Source: an uncultured Collinsella sp. (GTDB lineage: Bacteria; Actinomycetota; Coriobacteriia; Coriobacteriales; Coriobacteriaceae). From it: a DNA stretch of 7,576 bases. The DNA lies in NCBI GenBank assembly GCA_937926755.1, contig CALBBA010000078.1:1-7576 (forward strand). Direction: 5' to 3'. The notes beneath the pieces are model-generated. The model worked only from the letters and a program-made list of their open reading frames with translations. It made no database searches and was not told the origin of the DNA. This document shows positions 6,201 through 7,576 of this stretch, piece after piece (position 1 is the first letter of the stretch; every line of letters begins with the position of its first letter). A program made the translations under genes and the position numbers.

Positions 6201-6291
6201 CGCGGCGCTCGACGGCAAAGCCGTGGCAGGTAGTGCCGGGCACTAGCAGTGCGGCGGCAGCGGCGCGCGGGTCGGTTGAGGTAGCGGGCAT
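3247..6291 (-). CDS. M16C zinc metallopeptidase (PreP/Cym1 type)
   Basis: A complete 1014-residue protein, the usual length for the single-chain M16C group. The inverted zinc motif HILEH (80-84) supplies His80, the catalytic Glu83 and His84; the third ligand is Glu195 in FNEMKG (193-198). An acidic helical linker typical of the M16C-associated domain lies around 550-650. The inactive second half carries RVKGGAYG (871-878), the Arg/Tyr pair that binds substrate. Family members form a closed chamber that degrades unfolded peptides of some tens of residues. No signal peptide is visible, so a cytoplasmic peptide-clearing role is inferred. ATG at 6291 was chosen because AAAGGAG lies 7 bases upstream. 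An upstream in-frame ATG at 6549 would add 86 residues, but these only translate the repeat array. An acidic Gly-rich insert (about 167-183) lengthens the gap between zinc ligands. It has its own transcription unit, closed by the hairpin at 3188-3235. Confidence 0.93.
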   Translation of the reverse strand: MPATSTDPRAAAAALLVPGTTCHGFAVERRETVPELDSDAYVLRHTASGARLLYLACDDENKAFAIGFKTPPADSTGVFHILEHSVLCGSAKFPVKEPFVDLIKSSMQTFLNAMTYPDKTIYPVATTNEQDLYNLMDVYLDAVFNPAIYTKPTIFEQEGWHYELDLPEGVEGEGDGGSASLREGALRYNGVVFNEMKGALSDPMSVLDDAVNAALYPDTAYAHESGGDPRAIPALTYEQFLDTHARHYNPSNSYITLYGDLDVDRALAFLDERYLSQPSAASSRMDAAVAAGEDPSTLAPNPLGVQAPVTCEYKRVEMATTPENALVGLGLVLGSALDRKRTIAADILFEALLGSNEAPVKKAILAAGLGGNVVSYTAAESLQPYELIMLQNAQPGVARELRRVFQDACRDLCEHGVPRERLEAIISSNEYDLRQRDYGIADGVAIACDALSTWLYDDDAATLALKYGPVYEELRSELDGNFFEDLLRELVLQNDHVALVELVPLDATEGSEGAEAAELAAKRDAMTDAELADVVERTAALRAAQEAEDTPEDKATLPRLRVSDIGEARPEPPLIVDTTAPIPCLRHGIPTNRLAYAMQYFDLSCVAFEDLPYVTLLCRLFKQLPTREHSAEELDNLLAGKLGFLSFTTEVMTQPEVDGVRPYLLVSAGALSEKIDALASLPREVWSSTLLADADADRMRDVLTQIRIGLEQGFINNGHSAALGRAMSYSSPSAVVREQLSGLDFYLFLRDLLEHFDERVDGLRTKLAELAERIFVADGCMASFTGSDEDFDAYWDAAGDLGLDAGDGADAGRDALVVPAPCDRHEAFVIPSDICFAACACDPRRLGIDVTGAWAVAANALSYDYLWNEIRVKGGAYGCGFRAAGERQTAFYTYRDPAIDPSIERVKRAGAWLGSFEPDEAAFEGFIVSCVSGMDAPVKPYALTKRRNTTYLAGLDPHAREERRAQMLAATPGELRSLGADVTRIAAVSPTCVFGGRDVIAKSNADFNVVDLLG

Positions 6292-6343
6292 ATGCAGTCT
6301 CCTTTGACGCCCCAGCGGGGGCGAATCGAGTCGAATCCTCGAG

Positions 6344-6349
6344 AGTATA
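6344..6349 (-). promoter_or_regulatory. Candidate -10 element of the M16C gene
   Basis: TATACT on the - strand lies about 53 bp before the start codon. No good -35 is seen at 17 bp, where the sequence is GCAGAG. The palindrome CCCATATGGG (6350-6359) sits directly upstream and might bind a regulator. The leader also has a small CCCC-AGC-GGGG hairpin (6310-6320) just before the ribosome binding site. Confidence 0.3.
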
Positions 6350-6427
6350 CCCATATGGGGCCGCGGCTCTGCGGCGAACTGAAGACGATGCTGGCGGATT
6401 GGGCATAGGTCCCGCGTGCCCGCCGCA

Positions 6428-6602
6428 CGAGCGTGGAAAATTGGACACTCGCCAAACGAGAGTGGATATTCGGACGGACGAGCGAGGATTTCCGGATACC
6501 TATCGAACGAGAGTGGATATTTGGACGGAATTTGCCGCAAAAGCCCCAAAAACCGTCCAAATATCCACTCTCGATATCCGACCGTCCGAAAATCCTCGCT
6601 CG
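6428..6602. repeat. Array of three ~50-bp units, two direct and one inverted
   Basis: Six copies of a 21-bp motif form three B-A units. Unit I is 6428-6448 plus 6457-6477, unit II is 6479-6499 plus 6508-6528, and unit III, on the other strand, is 6553-6573 plus 6582-6602. In every unit the two motifs are spaced 29 bp start to start, with 8 bp between them. The A motif contains GAGAGTGGATATTTGGACGG. A in unit I and A in unit II differ at one base, and A in unit III is the exact reverse complement of A in unit II. B copies look like GAGCGAGGATTT-Y-CGGA, and B of unit I is the most diverged. Units II and III form a hairpin (6476-6605) with two 21-bp stems, an 11 by 11 internal loop and a 24-base loop. 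Confidence 0.85.
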
Positions 6603-6705
6603 TCCATCACTTGCGTATCTCTCGTCTCTCATTCGTCTCTAATATGAAAGATGACAGGAAGATGAGAGAAAAATATGAGAGATAACTGAGCAGCAAAGAG
6701 ACAGG

Positions 6706-6734
6706 CAATCATGGTATTGTCTCAATACCGATTG
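6706..6734. promoter_or_regulatory. Operator-like palindrome
   Basis: GGTATTG-TCT-CAATACC (6713-6729) is perfect and extends to CAATC and GATTG outside, with an AT bulge on the left. It directly abuts the -35 of the promoter candidate for the AlbA_2 gene. It has no T run, so a protein binding site is likelier than a terminator. Confidence 0.4.
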
Positions 6735-6759
6735 TTCTACCAGCAAAAATATGTATAGA
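6732..6759 (+). promoter_or_regulatory. Candidate promoter of the AlbA_2 gene
   Basis: TTGTTC (6732-6737), a 16-base spacer and TATAGA (6754-6759) predict a start near 6766 and a leader of about 145 bases that contains the GAGAGATAA cluster. The -35 hexamer is the same as in the hicAB promoter candidate. Weak evidence only. Confidence 0.28.
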
Positions 6760-6789
6760 TGAAGCAAATGGTAGACATTCCATCTCTAT

Positions 6790-6862
6790 CTATCTCTTAT
6801 CTCTAAGCCGAGAGATAGAGAGATAAATGAGAGATAATTACGAGAGATAACTGAGAGACGAG
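6790..6862. repeat. GAGAGATAA repeat cluster upstream of the AlbA_2 gene
   Basis: GAGAGATAG/A occurs at 6810, 6818, 6829 and 6842 on the + strand. Inverted copies (TATCTCT) start at 6791 and 6798, and the 14-base form GAGAGATAACTGAG at 6842-6855 recurs exactly at 6677-6690. TATCTCTTATCTCT (6791-6804) pairs with 6811-6825 with one bulge, giving a hairpin with loop AAGCCG. The outer sequences CTCGTCTCTCA (6621-6631) and TGAGAGACGAG (6852-6862) are exact reverse complements. The cluster ends about 50 bp before the start codon and looks like an iterated regulator-binding region. Confidence 0.65.
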
Positions 6863-6912
6863 GGAAATCTATCCGCGGCATTCTCTGCAGGACCGAGCGA
6901 AAGGACGTGCAG

Positions 6913-7576
6913 ATGAACGAAAACGAGCTGACCGGTCTGCTTGAGTCTTTAAGGCGTATGGGCTCGGATGATCTTAACGTCGAAGCGAAGGAGAGCGCCA
7001 CGACGCTTTCCCGCGACGTGTGGGAAACGGTGAGCGCATTCGCGAACACTGCCGGCGGAACCATCGTGCTCGGAGTGAGTGAGCGCGCAGGTTTTGTCCC
7101 GGTTGAGAACTTCGAGACCGAGAAAGTGCTCAACCAATTCGTGGCGGGCATGGGCGATGCCGGCGGTCGCGGAAAGCTGGCCAATCCGCCCAAATACACC
7201 ATTGAGCGCGTGGAGCTCCAGGGCACCGTGGTTCTGGTCATCACGATTGAGGAGCTCGACCCGTCGAGCAAGCCTTGTTATGTCATAGAGCGGGGCGCTC
7301 AAGGCGGCAGCTACAAACGCATCGATGACAAAGATGTTCCGCTCTCGTCGACCGAGGTCCTGTCCTTGTCATCGTATGAACGGACGAGCCCCAGTGATCG
7401 CGATGCAGTGCCCGGCGCGGTCGCAGGCGATCTTGACGAGGCCCTGGTCGACCGCACGATAGAGCGTGCTTTCTCGCTAACACCCCGTGCAATGCGCGGT
7501 GCGACGGACAAGAAAACGAAGCTGGAGCGCCTGAATTTTCTCGACTCCCAGGGCAATGTCACTAAGGCCGGGCTCC
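6913..7576 (+). CDS. AlbA_2 (Schlafen-type) domain protein, C-terminus outside window
   Basis: 221 codons are open to the right edge with no stop. Residues about 17-145 form an AlbA_2 / divergent AAA-4 domain: DLNVEAKES (20-28), SAFANTAGGTIVLGV (41-55, the Gly-rich core), a central strand VVLVITIEEL (106-115), then Pro-rich turn and GGSYKRIDDKDVPLS (131-145). Full-length relatives are often annotated as ATP-binding proteins or putative transcriptional regulators. They usually continue with a GHKL-type ATPase-like segment and a winged helix, which cannot be checked here. The domain is thought to bind nucleic acid; a regulatory role is inferred from the upstream GAGAGATAA cluster. ATG at 6913 is chosen because AAAGGA (6900-6905) lies 7 bases upstream. 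A GTG at 6907 is in frame but lacks proper spacing. Confidence 0.82.
   Translation, partial: MNENELTGLLESLRRMGSDDLNVEAKESATTLSRDVWETVSAFANTAGGTIVLGVSERAGFVPVENFETEKVLNQFVAGMGDAGGRGKLANPPKYTIERVELQGTVVLVITIEELDPSSKPCYVIERGAQGGSYKRIDDKDVPLSSTEVLSLSSYERTSPSDRDAVPGAVAGDLDEALVDRTIERAFSLTPRAMRGATDKKTKLERLNFLDSQGNVTKAGL

Noticed and set aside
5119..6246. Long + strand reading frame opposite the M16C gene (375 residues), and similar frames at 3418-4065 and 4135-5058
   Set aside because: Each is antisense to conserved M16C sequence including the zinc motif, is compositionally biased and matches no family I know.
6292..6549. N-terminal extension of the M16C protein from an upstream ATG at 6549
   Set aside because: The 86 extra residues translate the repeat array (a YPLSF motif recurs) and leader, and the ATG at 6291 has a properly spaced AAAGGAG.
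6428..6602. CRISPR array
   Set aside because: Spacers would be only 8 or 1 bp, one unit is inverted and the copies vary; no cas genes are nearby.
6786..7302. - strand frames opposite the AlbA_2 gene
   Set aside because: They are antisense to a recognisable AlbA_2 domain with a good ribosome binding site and have no family features.

Overview
The window looks like two unrelated pieces of high-GC gut-type bacterial DNA joined at a run of ten C (2328-2337). The left piece (1-~2337) suggests a proteobacterium: it carries a textbook FNR-type site (TTGAT-N4-ATCAA) and a strong Fur-box-like palindrome, and its genes would fit a Sutterella-like betaproteobacterium. The right piece (~2338-7576) has the look of a Coriobacteriia genome such as Collinsella: a PreP-type M16C protease, an AlbA_2 regulator and many intergenic repeats. 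Both assignments come from memory of family resemblance, not from a search.

Left piece. A rightward terminator (1-29) implies a + strand gene ending just outside the window, and the MFS gene runs leftward, so 30-359 lies between convergent genes. That gap nevertheless holds an FNR-like site, a Fur-like box over a plausible promoter, two small hairpins and a strong rightward terminator. This is the layout expected of an iron- and oxygen-regulated small RNA of about 170 nt. Next come two leftward genes in an operon: a class II histone-deacetylase-like amidohydrolase missing its N-terminus, and a UMF1-family MFS transporter (360-1676).

Junction. The deacetylase frame breaks in the homopolymer where its N-terminal third should continue. 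On the other side, reading in the same direction, is the start of a different gene (strong ribosome binding site, ATG at 2359, about 7 codons), cut at the same point and in another frame. An assembly or amplification chimera is the simplest reading.

Right piece. A leftward hicA-hicB toxin-antitoxin operon (2506-3091, lower GC by eye) has its own promoter and a palindromic operator candidate. It is flanked by two direct copies of a 30-bp terminator-like sequence. Upstream of it, on the same strand, is a complete 1014-residue M16C metallopeptidase (3247-6291). The 621-bp gap 6292-6912 holds an unusual array of three roughly 50-bp units (two direct, one inverted, forming a long hairpin), then an operator-like palindrome, a promoter candidate and a cluster of GAGAGATAA repeats. 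The cluster leads into the first 221 codons of an AlbA_2-domain protein that runs off the right edge. The repeat cluster is a likely binding region for that or another regulator.
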